A DNA stretch of 64,000 nucleotides from an uncultured Ilyobacter sp. Its GTDB lineage: Bacteria; Fusobacteriota; Fusobacteriia; Fusobacteriales; Fusobacteriaceae. The position numbers and the translations under genes were made by a program. The stretch spans positions 744,001 to 808,000 of the forward strand of contig NZ_OY764059.1 of assembly GCF_963668085.1 (NCBI RefSeq), in the 5' to 3' direction. Each line of letters begins with the position of its first letter. Positions within the stretch are counted from its first letter, which is position 1. Below, piece after piece: positions 40,577-50,387 of the stretch. Below the pieces are notes generated by a model. That model was not told where the DNA came from and searched no databases. It worked only from the letters and a program-made list of their open reading frames with translations.

Positions 40577-41028
40577 TAAAATACTGAATTTAAAAGGATA
40601 TTAGAGTCAAGGGATTTTGTCACGAATGAAAATCTTATAAAAGACAAAAAAATTAACACGAATAAGGATAAAACCTTTTGGCCACAGAGGGCACAGAGAA
40701 AAAGAGAGAGTTTCACAGAGTGAAAATAAAAATATTTTAATTTTTAAACTACTTTCCCCTTTAAAAAATGCCGTTAAGAAATCATCTTGTGAAATCCACT
40801 TTCATTGAAATAAGGAGGTTTACCGACTATATTTCAATAGAAAGTTAGTTTAGAAGTGATTTGACTTAGAAAATAATGAGTGGAACGAATATATTTTCTA
40901 GTTCTTGTAAAATTTATTTTTACAAGTTTCATTAATTTTAATTGGGTGCCTTTTCTTTGGTTACTTTCTTTGGGCAAGCAAAGAAAGTAACAGAAGCTTT
41001 TGGATAAATTCGACACTTTAATTTTAAA
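40577..41028 (+). repeat. Intergenic mosaic repeat, copy 1 (modules A and B)
   Basis: Non-coding. The first part (40577 to about 40726) matches 57511 to about 57660 at roughly 90 percent, including GATTTTGTCACGAATGAAAA and CCACAGAGG-CACAGAG. The second part (40754-41005) is the near-perfect reverse complement of 51442-51691. It ends in the hairpin GTTACTTTCTTTG/CAAAGAAAGTAAC and a GATAAATTC-x-ACTTTAATTT tail. Between the terminator and this repeat (40437-40576) I see nothing. Confidence 0.85.
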
Positions 41029-41066
41029 TAAAGGCATCAACTTAGGCCAAATTTGAGGAGGGTCTA

Positions 41067-41756
41067 ATGACATCCCAGCAATACGAAAAATTTATAAAAA
41101 TAAGGGAAAGATTCAGGCAAGAAGTAGATAAATATAGGGAAAATTATCCTGACTTTGCAGAAAGTCTTTTGAAAAGATATGAACAGGAAGAAAAGGGAAT
41201 GAGGGCATTTGTCTACAATGAAAAACTTGACTATTTAGAAAAGAATGATAGTATAAAGTATGTATGGGTAACAGACAACCCCGGGTTCAGAGAAAGTAAA
41301 GAGAATAAATACGCTGTGGGGATATCTGGTAAAACCGGAAAAAATTTTATGGAAGAAAATGGATTTGTGAAGGATTTTGACAGAGAGGTGATTGTTTTAA
41401 ACAAGAGTTTTGTTCATACAAAGGTAACCTCAGAACTTGGTAAGTTTAACTTATATGGAGATATTTTGAAAAAAAATCAAAAGTTCATGGGTGAGTTGGC
41501 CTGCGGTTTACAGGAGATCTTTGGATGTGATATGTGGATACTTGGGACTTCAAACTTAAATAAGATTTTTAAAAGCTTCCGAGAAACTATAGAGTCAAAA
41601 GGAGAATTTGATGATATATATTTTTATTATCATTTTTCTCAGGGGCAGTTTAAGAAGGCTTATAATCGGAAAAAGAATGAATTGATGAACCAAAATCCAA
41701 AGGAAATATGTAAAATTATTGGAATAGAGAATAGGAATAAATTATTCAAGGGGTGA
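41067..41756 (+). CDS. UDG-superfamily-like protein, function uncertain
   Basis: A 229-residue soluble protein. The middle reads VWVTDNPGFRESKENKYAVG-x-SGKTGKNFMEENG then VIVLNKSFVHTKVTSELGKF, reminiscent of the first active-site loop and ITNVVK-like strand of uracil-DNA glycosylase relatives. Near the end YYHFSQGQFKKAY could stand in for the H-x-S loop. The match is partial and by eye only. It begins 38 bases after mosaic repeat copy 1 and lies 6 bases before the exported PepF gene. Confidence 0.45.
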   Translation: MTSQQYEKFIKIRERFRQEVDKYRENYPDFAESLLKRYEQEEKGMRAFVYNEKLDYLEKNDSIKYVWVTDNPGFRESKENKYAVGISGKTGKNFMEENGFVKDFDREVIVLNKSFVHTKVTSELGKFNLYGDILKKNQKFMGELACGLQEIFGCDMWILGTSNLNKIFKSFRETIESKGEFDDIYFYYHFSQGQFKKAYNRKKNELMNQNPKEICKIIGIENRNKLFKG

Positions 41757-41762
41757 TCGAAG

Positions 41763-43760
41763 ATGAGAAAAAGACTCCTTATACTTGCACTTATAGCAGT
41801 CTTTGGAATGGCGGGACACGCTTATATAAGTGGTAGAAATATGGGAAAAGCACCAAAAGAAAAAAAGAATGAAGTACTATCTAAAGAAGATAAAAAAGAT
41901 AAAGAAGGAGTGGTAGACTTGGCAACGGAAGATAAAACCCTTAAAAGAGAAGAGATAGATCAGAAATATAAATGGAATCTCAAGGACATATATGAAAGCT
42001 GGGAAGAGTGGGAAGCTGATTTGATAAGGGCGAAAGAGCTTATGGAAGAGATTCCAAAGTATAGAGGTAGAATAAAAAATGATCCCAAAGCTTTTTCAGA
42101 GCTTGTGACAATGGAAAATGAGCTGTCTAAAATAACAGATGAAATATATCTATACCCTTATCTCATGAGGGATCTTGATTCTACAGATGAAGTAGCCTCA
42201 AAAAAATTGCAAGAGATAATCGCTATTTATACACAGTACAGCGCCACTGTGGCATGGATAAATCCAGAAATTCTAGAGGTTCCAAAGGAAACCATGATAA
42301 AATGGATAGACCAAAACAAGGAACTAGAAGAACACAGATTTCATATTATGGAACTCTATAGACTTCAAGGGCATGTTTTAGACGCAGAAAAGGAAAAACT
42401 TCTCTCCTATTATGGCCAGTTTATGGGAGCACCAGGAGATATATACAAGGAACTGACAACCTCTGACATAAAGTGGAATGAGGTAGAACTTTCCACTGGT
42501 GAAAAAACAAAGGTTACTAATTCTGTTTATTCAAAAATATTGTCTACAAATAAAAATCAGGAAGATAGAAAGAAAGCTTTTGAGGCCCTCTATACAGCCT
42601 ACGGAGACAACGAAAATACCTATGCGGCAATATACCGTTCTATCCTTCAGAAAAGCTATGCCACAGTTCAGGCAAGGGGATATGACTCTACTTTGGCTAA
42701 GGCCTTAGAGGGCAATAAAATTCCTGTAGAAGTATATGAAAATCTCATAAAAGTTACCAGAAAAAATACACAGCCTCTTCAGAGATATGTGAACCTAAGA
42801 AAAAAACTCTTGGGACTAGATGAATATCACTATTATGACAATCAGGTTACCTTGGTAGATTATAACAGAGAGTTCGAATACGATGAGGCAAAGGAACTTG
42901 TTTTAAAATCTGTAGCTCCTTTAGGAGATGAGTATGTGAAGGGAATGGAAAAGGCCGTCAGCCAGGGTTGGTTAGATGTCTATGAGACTCCAAATAAAAG
43001 AAGCGGAGCCTATTCTCTAGGAATCTACGGAGTACATCCTTATATGCTTTTAAATTACAATGGCACTTTAGATTCTGTATTTACCTTAGGCCATGAGCTA
43101 GGGCATACTATGCATACAATGCTTTCAAGTGAAAATCAGCCTTATTCTACCCACGGGTACACTATTTTCGTGGCAGAGGTTGCATCTACATTTAATGAAA
43201 GACTACTTTTAGACAACATGTTAAAAAACACCGAGGATCCAATAGAGAGGATAGCTCTCATAGAGCAGTCGCTGGGAAATGTCGTTGGAACTTACTTTAT
43301 ACAGACGCTTTTCGCAGACTATGAGTATCAGGTGCACAAAATAGTAGAAAATGGCGGTGCCATAACACCGGATATTTTAAGTGGAATAATGGATCAGTTA
43401 TTTAAAGATTATTTTGGTGACACAGTTGCCATAGATGAACTTCAGAAAATCATATGGGCGAGAATACCTCACTTCTATAACTCCCCTTATTATGTATACC
43501 AATATGCAACTTGTTTTGCATCCTCTGCAGTTCTTCATGACAGGATAACCAATGAAAAATACACCAAGGACGAAAGAGCAAAGGCCCTAAACAGATATCT
43601 AGACCTTTTGAAATCAGGAGGAAGTGACCATCCTATGAATCAGCTTAAAAAGGCCGGGGTTGATCTCACTGAAACTGAAACTATAGAGGCTGTGTCTAAA
43701 GACATGAATGCACTTCTAGATATTCTAGAAAAAGAGATGGAAAATCTAGGGAAGAAATAA
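41763..43760 (+). CDS. pepF: Exported oligoendopeptidase F (M3 family)
   Basis: A 665-residue M3B zinc peptidase. The zinc site is LGHELGHTMHTML near residue 445, with FVAEVASTFNE supplying the third ligand Glu. Unlike usual cytosolic PepF it starts with a signal peptide (RLLILALIAVFGMAGHAY) and a highly charged 45-residue linker rich in Lys and Glu before the catalytic body. This suggests a periplasmic or secreted enzyme degrading peptides outside the cytosol. Confidence 0.88.
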   Translation: MRKRLLILALIAVFGMAGHAYISGRNMGKAPKEKKNEVLSKEDKKDKEGVVDLATEDKTLKREEIDQKYKWNLKDIYESWEEWEADLIRAKELMEEIPKYRGRIKNDPKAFSELVTMENELSKITDEIYLYPYLMRDLDSTDEVASKKLQEIIAIYTQYSATVAWINPEILEVPKETMIKWIDQNKELEEHRFHIMELYRLQGHVLDAEKEKLLSYYGQFMGAPGDIYKELTTSDIKWNEVELSTGEKTKVTNSVYSKILSTNKNQEDRKKAFEALYTAYGDNENTYAAIYRSILQKSYATVQARGYDSTLAKALEGNKIPVEVYENLIKVTRKNTQPLQRYVNLRKKLLGLDEYHYYDNQVTLVDYNREFEYDEAKELVLKSVAPLGDEYVKGMEKAVSQGWLDVYETPNKRSGAYSLGIYGVHPYMLLNYNGTLDSVFTLGHELGHTMHTMLSSENQPYSTHGYTIFVAEVASTFNERLLLDNMLKNTEDPIERIALIEQSLGNVVGTYFIQTLFADYEYQVHKIVENGGAITPDILSGIMDQLFKDYFGDTVAIDELQKIIWARIPHFYNSPYYVYQYATCFASSAVLHDRITNEKYTKDERAKALNRYLDLLKSGGSDHPMNQLKKAGVDLTETETIEAVSKDMNALLDILEKEMENLGKK

Positions 43761-43778
43761 AAATATCAGAAATTAATA

Positions 43779-43826
43779 AAATAATCCAGAGTATGGCTTT
43801 GTATGCCGCTGCTCTGGATTATTTTT
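43779..43826. terminator. Terminator between convergent pepF and regulator genes
   Basis: AAATAATCCAGAG and CTCTGGATTATTTTT form a long stem, with a small inner GGC/GCC stem. A and T tracts on both sides suit both directions. Confidence 0.85.
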
Positions 43827-43849
43827 ATAGAAGAAAATTTATGATTTAA

Positions 43850-45100
43850 TTATCTTCTGATAAGTTTTTCAAATTTCTTTTTGAACTGCAGGGGAGTAAG
43901 AGAGTATTTTTTCTTAAAGTGGGAGGAGAATTTACTTCCGCTGGAAAAATTGAGTTTAAATGCAATATCTGTAACTGAAAGATCTGATTCTAAAAGAAGC
44001 TTGGAAGCCTTTTCTAGTTTTTTATTTATGATATATTTTGTGGGAGACATCTCTAAATTATTGTTGAAAAGAGATGCCAGATTATTTTTATTGAGACCAA
44101 ACTCACGTTTTATCTGAGCTACGCTGAGATCATTGTCTATGTTGTAATCGATAAATGCCACAATTTTTTTCAATTCTTTATTTGTAACTCTGTTGAAGTC
44201 TAGCCTGTGCTCCTCTCCTAAAAAACTAAGAACAATGTCTGTTATAAAATTTAACATTATTATTTTTGAATTTTTGAATGAAATAAGGTTATCTAACTTA
44301 TAAAGAGTGGGAGAATCAAGTTTCCATGGGAGTTTTTTTAGGACATACTCAGGGAAATCAATCTGAAAGTCCTTGAAAAACTTATCTTTTATATGAAGGG
44401 TCACATAACTAATATTTTGGGTCAAAACCTTGTAGTCTCCAAGGGAGATTCCCTTAGACAACAGGGCTTCTCTTTCATTTAAAAACATGGCATCCTTTTC
44501 AAAACCGATCTGGCCTGTTTCACAAAACCTTATTATAAGTCCGTCTCTTGAAAAAAATGAAGGGTTCAGATCAGAAAAAAAATTTTTTCTGATGATAATT
44601 ATATCTGAATAATCATCTGAATATATTCTGTAAAAATCTTTTTCAGTAGGGAGGCTCTCTAGTTTGTCTCTGAAGCGATGTTCGTTGAAGTTGAAAACCT
44701 CGTCTAAAGTTCTGGCATTTCGCCTCAAAAACTCTATGAGTGACGGAGAGTAGAAGGTATTATTTTTTTCAATGAGATCAATACTTTCTTCATTGGAAAG
44801 AGAAAACAGATATCTGTTTCTAAAGTATTCTAAAGCCATCCTAAAGTTTTTTTCTCTGAACTTATCTCCTTTAAATATAAAACTATCTGTAGTTTCTAAC
44901 TTTGAGTAAATATTTTCTACATCTCCTAAAACGGATTCATAAAAAAATGAAAGGATTTCTAGTCTGTCATTGGGAGTAAATTCTTGTATATTTCCGATAA
45001 AGTACTTATAGAGGTGCAAGATCCTCAGATATTCATAGTATGTATCCTTGGTGTGATCTTTTATTAAATTTTCTAGTTTGGATATAATATTTCTGTTCAT
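43850..45100 (-). CDS. AraC-family transcriptional regulator with large N-terminal domain
   Basis: A 416-residue protein. The last 105 residues are a double helix-turn-helix of AraC type (DNDLSVAQIKREFGLNKNNL, MSPTKYIINKKLEKASKLLL, DLSVTDIAFKLNFSSGSKFS, HFKKKYSLTPLQFKKK). The N-terminal 300 residues match nothing I recognise and may bind a ligand. ATG 45100 was chosen over GTG 45109 because of the GGGGTG site. It is divergent from the formate dehydrogenase operon, so it is a natural candidate to control it. Confidence 0.82.
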   Translation of the reverse strand: MNRNIISKLENLIKDHTKDTYYEYLRILHLYKYFIGNIQEFTPNDRLEILSFFYESVLGDVENIYSKLETTDSFIFKGDKFREKNFRMALEYFRNRYLFSLSNEESIDLIEKNNTFYSPSLIEFLRRNARTLDEVFNFNEHRFRDKLESLPTEKDFYRIYSDDYSDIIIIRKNFFSDLNPSFFSRDGLIIRFCETGQIGFEKDAMFLNEREALLSKGISLGDYKVLTQNISYVTLHIKDKFFKDFQIDFPEYVLKKLPWKLDSPTLYKLDNLISFKNSKIIMLNFITDIVLSFLGEEHRLDFNRVTNKELKKIVAFIDYNIDNDLSVAQIKREFGLNKNNLASLFNNNLEMSPTKYIINKKLEKASKLLLESDLSVTDIAFKLNFSSGSKFSSHFKKKYSLTPLQFKKKFEKLIRR

Positions 45101-45400
45101 GCAAATCACCCCATAGGATTATAGTAAATTGTATAAAATATCTTTTTATTCATTCTAACACTTAAAAAATATTAAATAAAGTCAATTTTTATGCAGAAAT
45201 AGGGAAAAAAGGTATTAAAATTTTCATTTATAACCTTTTATCTTCTTATAAATTGCCTGGTTGTACTTTAATAGTTCAATTTGTCTGTAAAAAATGATTT
45301 TTAATATAACTATAGAGAATAAAAAAAGTGTTAAATTGAAATTATATTGATCTTCTATAAATACTATACTGTAAAAAACATATAGATTATTAGGAGGGTG
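45101..45400. promoter_or_regulatory. Divergent control region, AraC-type gene and fdhF operon
   Basis: A 300-base AT-rich stretch without a gene. No -35/-10 pair with normal spacing is obvious for fdhF; TATACT at 45365 lacks a matching -35, which would suit an activator-dependent promoter. No Rex-like palindrome was found here. The assignment as a control region rests on the divergent layout. Confidence 0.4.
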
Positions 45401-48073
45401 ATGGTGAAGATATTAGTTAACGGAGAACATTATAGTGTTTCTCATAGAAAAAAACTTATCGATGTACTGGGAGAAGTGGGAGTTCAGATACCTAGCTTCT
45501 GTCACGATACAAGGATAGTAAAAAAGGACGAAAGCTGTGGAATCTGCAGTGTAGAAGTAAATGGTGAGATTAAAAAAGCCTGTGAAATAGAGGCTAAAGA
45601 TGGTATGGTTATAGAAACCCATACAGATGCAGTGACAAGTGTGAGAAAAGATATTCTAAAAGAGATCATCGAAGATCATCCATTAGACTGTTTAGGATGT
45701 ACAAAATCTGGAGATTGTAAACTTCAGGAATACTGTTATGAGTATAATATAGAGCAGACAAGTAATGCTTGCAAAGAAAGTCTCATGGCAGATTCAAGTA
45801 ATCCTTTTTTTACAATTGATTCCAATAAATGCATATCATGTGGTAAATGTGTAAAAGTCTGTGAAACACTTCAGTGCAACAATGTATTAAAACTAGATCC
45901 AGTAACTAAAAAAGTGGTAGTTTCAGATGGCGGCATAATAGATGAATCCAAGTGTGCCTTCTGTGGGAACTGTGTCAGTGTATGTCCAGTAGGGGCACTT
46001 CAAGCAAAGGAGAGGACAAAATACAGAAAGTGGGAGGTAAAGAAAACTCAGACTACCTGTTCATACTGCGGGGTAGGATGTCAGTTCAATCTTATATCCA
46101 AAGGAAACAGGATTGTGGGAATAGAGCCTATAAATATTGCACCTAATGACGGACTCCTCTGTGTAAAGGGGAAATTTGGTTATAAGTTTATAGATCATCC
46201 AGAAAGAGTAAAAACACCTCTTATCAAGGAAAATGGAGAATTCAGAGAAGCTAGCTGGAAAGAAGCTTATGACTTATTTATAAGCAAGGCGACGAAGATA
46301 AAGGATGAATTTGGTCCAGATGCCTTTGCAGGACTGGCTTCTGCTAGATGTACAAACGAGGATAACTTTGTATTTCAAAAATTTATGAGATTGGGTATAG
46401 GAACTAATAATATAGATCACTGTGCACGTCTTTGACATGCCTCAACAGTTGCCGGGCTTGCAACTACATTAGGAAGTGGTGCTATGACAAATAGTATCTC
46501 AGAAGCAAAGGATTCAGATCTGATATTTGTAATCGGGTCAAATCCAAGGGAAAATCACCCTGTAATAGGGGCAAAAATCAAACAGGCATTCAGGAATGGT
46601 ACTAAAGTGATAGTAGCAGACCCGAGAAGAATAGATTTAGCTGATGATGCTGAAGTATTTATGCAGGTTAAGGTAGGAGCAAATATAGCTCTTATAAACG
46701 GAATGATAAACACAGTGATAACTGAAGGTTTAGTTGACGCTGATTATATAAAAAATCATACTGAAGGATATGAAGAACTAAAGAAAATGGTAGCAAAATA
46801 TACACCTGAAGATGTATCTGAAATAGCAGGAGTGTCTGCTGAAGATATCAGAAAGGCTGCAAGACTTTATGCTACTAGTAAGGCTTCCTCTATATACTAT
46901 GCAATGGGAATTACTCAGTTTAAAACAGGTACAAACAATGTAATAGCCTTGTCTAATTTGGCATTGATAACAGGACAGATAGGAAGACCTGGAACTGGTA
47001 TAAATCCTCTGAGAGGTCAAAATAATGTACAGGGATCCTGTGATATGGGAGCATTCCCAGATGAATATCCAGGGTATCAGAAAGTATTGGATAAAAATGT
47101 AACCGATAAATTTGAAAAAGTGTGGGGAGTAGAGGTTCCTAAAAAAGTAGGACTGACTCTGCCACAGATTATGGATGCGGCACATCACGGGGATCTTAAA
47201 TTTATGTATATAATGGGAGAAAATCCGGTGGTATCGGATCCTGATACAAAACATATATTAGAATCTCTGGAAGCGCTAGATTTTTTAGTTGTTCAGGATA
47301 TATTTATGACTGAAACAGCTAAAAAAGCAGACCTCATTCTTCCGGCCTTGTCATTTGCAGAAAAGGACGGAACATTTACAAACACAGAAAGAAAGGTACA
47401 GAGGGTAAGAAAAGCAGTCCAGGCAGTTCCAGATGCCAAGGCTGACTGGAAGATATTTACCGAGCTTTTAAATAAGTTTGGCTATGAGGCAGATTACTCA
47501 CATCCATCTGAGATAATGGATGAGATAGCACTTCTTGTTCCTCAGTATGCAGGAATATCTTATGACAGATTGGAGGAAGAGGGACTACAATGGCCAGTAA
47601 AAGATAAAAATCATCCTGGAACTCCGATCCTACATGTAGATGGTGCAATTCGAGGGAAAGGTAGGCTAGTGCCTGTAGAATATGAAATCCCTGGGGATCT
47701 TATAAATGAAGAATATCCTATAATCCTCACAAATGGTAGAAATCTGTATCACTATCATACAAGAACTATGACAGCTAAAACAGAAGGTCTGCATAAAAAA
47801 TCTCCTGAATCTTATATTGAGATGAATCCTATTACTTGTAAAAGAATAGGAGTAACAGATGGAGATATGGTAAAAGTAACATCTAGAAGAGGATCTATAA
47901 AAACTAAGGTTGTAAAAACGGACATTATACAAGACGGAACTGTATTTATGACATTCCACTTTGCAGAAGGGTCGGCTAATGTACTTACAGGGACAGATGC
48001 AATTGATGCAAAGTCAGGGGAACCTGAATTAAAATTAACAGCTGTGTCTGTGGAAAAATGTGAGGTGAGCTAG
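45401..48073 (+). CDS. fdhF: Formate dehydrogenase catalytic subunit, selenocysteine-containing, NuoG-like N-terminus
   Basis: The frame passes through TGA at 46433-46435 in DHCARL-U-HASTV, the exact selenocysteine position of FDH-H-type enzymes, giving about 890 residues with Sec345. N-terminal order: [2Fe-2S] (CHDTRIVKKDESCGICSVEV), His-ligated cluster HPLDCLGCTKSGDC, ferredoxin pair (CISCGKCVKVC, CAFCGNCVSVCPVGA), then CSYCGVGCQFNLI and the bis-MGD domains. ATG 45401 is taken; GTG 45404 has better spacing from AGGAGG and GTG 45398 overlaps it. It oxidises formate or reduces CO2. hydA2, mobA and fdhD follow closely. Confidence 0.93.
46433..46465 (+). promoter_or_regulatory. UGA selenocysteine codon and SECIS-like hairpin in fdhF
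   Basis: Eleven bases after the TGA, AGTTGC (46447-46452) pairs with GCAACT (46460-46465) around the loop CGGGCTT. The G-rich loop and the distance resemble the E. coli fdhF SECIS, which is read by SelB. The selA/B/C/D genes are not in this window. Confidence 0.8.
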
Positions 48074-48075
48074 GA

Positions 48076-49794
48076 ATGGACATTAAATTGATTGTAAATA
48101 ATAAAAAAAGAATTTTTGATAATAAAATAACTCTTTTGGAAAACCTTGAAAATATAGGTATAGAAATTCCTTCTCTTTGCTATCACAAAGATCTAGGAAG
48201 CCAAGATGTCTGTGGAATATGTGTGGTAGAGATAGACGGGGAACTGGTAAAATCATGTTCTACAAAGCCAAAAGAAGACATGGTAATAAAAACCTATACA
48301 GATGAGATAGAGGCAAGGAGAAAAGAGATACTTGAAAAACTCATGGAAAAACATCCCAACGACTGTCTCACTTGTGAAAAAGCAAAGGGAGACTGCCAAC
48401 TGCAAGATGCCTGCTATGAATATGGAGTGGAAAACAGAAACCAAAAACCTATTAAGATATATGAAGTAGACCGGTCAACTGAAGGCATGATAAGGGACAT
48501 GAATAAATGTATAAAATGTGAAAAGTGTGTGGCTGTATGTAAGGACGTCCAGGGTATAGGGGTCTATGATATAGAGGAAATAGAGGGAGAAAAAGAGATA
48601 GTCTTGGTTGATGGAAACACTCTCTCTGAAACAAAATGCATAAGCTGTGGTCAGTGTGTAAAAGTCTGCCCTGTAGGAGCCCTAGTTGAAAATAACACCG
48701 TTGTAGAACTTAGCAGAGAGCTCAAAAAAAAGGAGAAGCACTTTATTGTGCAGATGGCTCCTGCAATAAAGCATACTATAGGGGAGGAGTTTTTTATAGC
48801 TCCTGGGCAAGATGTCACCTCGATGATGGTGGGAGCATTAAAAAAACTAGGATTTTCCAAGGTATTCAGTACAGATTATTCAGCTGACGTAACTATCATG
48901 GAAGAGGGAACTGAACTTATACAACGGCTTACTAAAGGAAAGGGAAAGACTCCCATGTTTACCTCTTGCTGCCCGGGATGGGTAAATTATGTAGAAAAAA
49001 ATCATCCGGAATTTCTTGAAAATTTGTCTAGCTGTAAGTCTCCGCAGCAGATATTCGGAGCTCTGGCAAAGAGTTATTACGCTGAGGAATCAAAAGTACC
49101 CAAAGAAGATATTAGAGTAGTGTCTATAATGCCATGTACAGCTAAAAAGGGTGAGGCTCAAAGAGCTGAGATGGAGGATCATGACAGCGCAAGGGATGTA
49201 GATGTGGTAATTACAACAAGAGAGTTTGCAAAGCTTGTAAAGATGAACAACATAAACTTTGCTGCCTTACCTGGTGGACAGGACTACGACTCATTTATGG
49301 GTAAAGGTTCTAGTGCAGGAAGACTTTTCGGTACTTCTGGAGGTGTAATGGAAGCGGCTCTCAGAACTGTAGCGACTGTATTAAGTGATGAAAAAGTTGG
49401 AGTCCTTGAGTTTGAAGAGATAAGGGGCTTCGAGAATGTGAAAGAAACCAACGTAGAGATCGGTGAACATAAACTGAAATTAGCTGTTGTAAACGGGATA
49501 GGCTCTGCACATTCCTTGATGGAGGGTATAAAATCCGGTAGCCTTTATTATGATTTTGTAGAAGTAATGGCATGTCACGGTGGATGCATAAGCGGGGGAG
49601 GAGCACCGATCCCTGATAACATGGATATAAGAAGGCAAAGAATGGAAGGTATGCACGGTTTTGACAAAACAAGTACTTTGAGAAGGTCTCATGACAATCC
49701 AGAGATAAAGAGGCTGTATGAAAACTACCTGGAAGATCCTTGTGGACATAAGAGCCACCACCTGTTGCATACTACATACAGCGACAAAAGCTAA
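48076..49794 (+). CDS. [FeFe] hydrogenase catalytic subunit, second copy (formate-linked)
   Basis: A 572-residue hydrogenase starting two bases after fdhF. It has a full NuoG-like N-terminus ([2Fe-2S], HPNDCLTCEKAKGDC, CIKCEKCVAVC, CISCGQCVKVCPVGA) and H-cluster motifs TSCCPGWVNY, MPCTAKKGEA and MACHGGCISGGGAP. In the last motif the usual Gln of GGGQP is Ala. Tight coupling to fdhF argues for a soluble complex joining formate oxidation or CO2 reduction to H2. Confidence 0.92.
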   Translation: MDIKLIVNNKKRIFDNKITLLENLENIGIEIPSLCYHKDLGSQDVCGICVVEIDGELVKSCSTKPKEDMVIKTYTDEIEARRKEILEKLMEKHPNDCLTCEKAKGDCQLQDACYEYGVENRNQKPIKIYEVDRSTEGMIRDMNKCIKCEKCVAVCKDVQGIGVYDIEEIEGEKEIVLVDGNTLSETKCISCGQCVKVCPVGALVENNTVVELSRELKKKEKHFIVQMAPAIKHTIGEEFFIAPGQDVTSMMVGALKKLGFSKVFSTDYSADVTIMEEGTELIQRLTKGKGKTPMFTSCCPGWVNYVEKNHPEFLENLSSCKSPQQIFGALAKSYYAEESKVPKEDIRVVSIMPCTAKKGEAQRAEMEDHDSARDVDVVITTREFAKLVKMNNINFAALPGGQDYDSFMGKGSSAGRLFGTSGGVMEAALRTVATVLSDEKVGVLEFEEIRGFENVKETNVEIGEHKLKLAVVNGIGSAHSLMEGIKSGSLYYDFVEVMACHGGCISGGGAPIPDNMDIRRQRMEGMHGFDKTSTLRRSHDNPEIKRLYENYLEDPCGHKSHHLLHTTYSDKS

Positions 49795-50387
49795 TGATAA
49801 AATATAAGAAAACTGCTGTAATCCTTGCTGGGGGAAAGGGCAGTAGGATGGGAAATATAGACAAGGCATTTTTAAAATATAATGGGAAAACCTTTATTCA
49901 GTGTATTCTGGAAAAGGTAGAAGAATATGATGAGATACTCATAGTATCTAACAGCCCTGAAAAGTATAAACAATACAAGGTAAAAGTGGTGGAAGACAGG
50001 GTTAAGGGAATAGGTCCCCTTGGAGGGATATATACAGGCCTTATATGCAGTTCCTATGACGAGGTACTAATTCTCTCCTGTGACACTCCATTTCAAAACC
50101 GAAATTTTTTGAAATATTTGGGTGAGATGTCAGGGGATTATGAAGTAGCCTTACCTGTACATAAAGAGGGAAGAGAACCTCTTACGGCTCTTTATAAAAA
50201 GTCTCTTATTGGAGGTATAGAAAAACTTATACATTCAAAGACCCACAAGATCGCTTTTCTTTATGAGGACAGATATGTAAAGAGAGTTAATATAGAGGAA
50301 ATGCCTGAAAATAAAGAGATAAAAAGTGGATTCAGAAATATAAATACTATAGAGGAGCTAAGAGAGGTAGGGGGAGAGAAAGAATGA
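49794..50387 (+). CDS. mobA: Molybdenum cofactor guanylyltransferase
   Basis: A 197-residue nucleotidyltransferase that attaches GMP to molybdopterin for the bis-MGD cofactor of FdhF. The N-terminal VILAGGKGSRMGNIDKAF is the GTP-binding signature, followed by VEDRVKGIGPLGGIYTGL and LSCDTPF. The start overlaps the hydrogenase stop by one base and its stop overlaps fdhD, so the operon is tightly coupled. Confidence 0.92.
   Translation: MIKYKKTAVILAGGKGSRMGNIDKAFLKYNGKTFIQCILEKVEEYDEILIVSNSPEKYKQYKVKVVEDRVKGIGPLGGIYTGLICSSYDEVLILSCDTPFQNRNFLKYLGEMSGDYEVALPVHKEGREPLTALYKKSLIGGIEKLIHSKTHKIAFLYEDRYVKRVNIEEMPENKEIKSGFRNINTIEELREVGGEKE

Noticed and set aside
46778..47254. A 158-residue Cys- and Tyr-rich minus-strand frame.
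   Set aside because: It lies wholly inside fdhF antisense, and its composition is what is expected from the complement of an AT-rich gene.
46484..48073. A separate molybdopterin oxidoreductase gene starting at 46484.
   Set aside because: It is the C-terminal part of fdhF after the selenocysteine UGA; the ATG is an internal Met and has no ribosome site.
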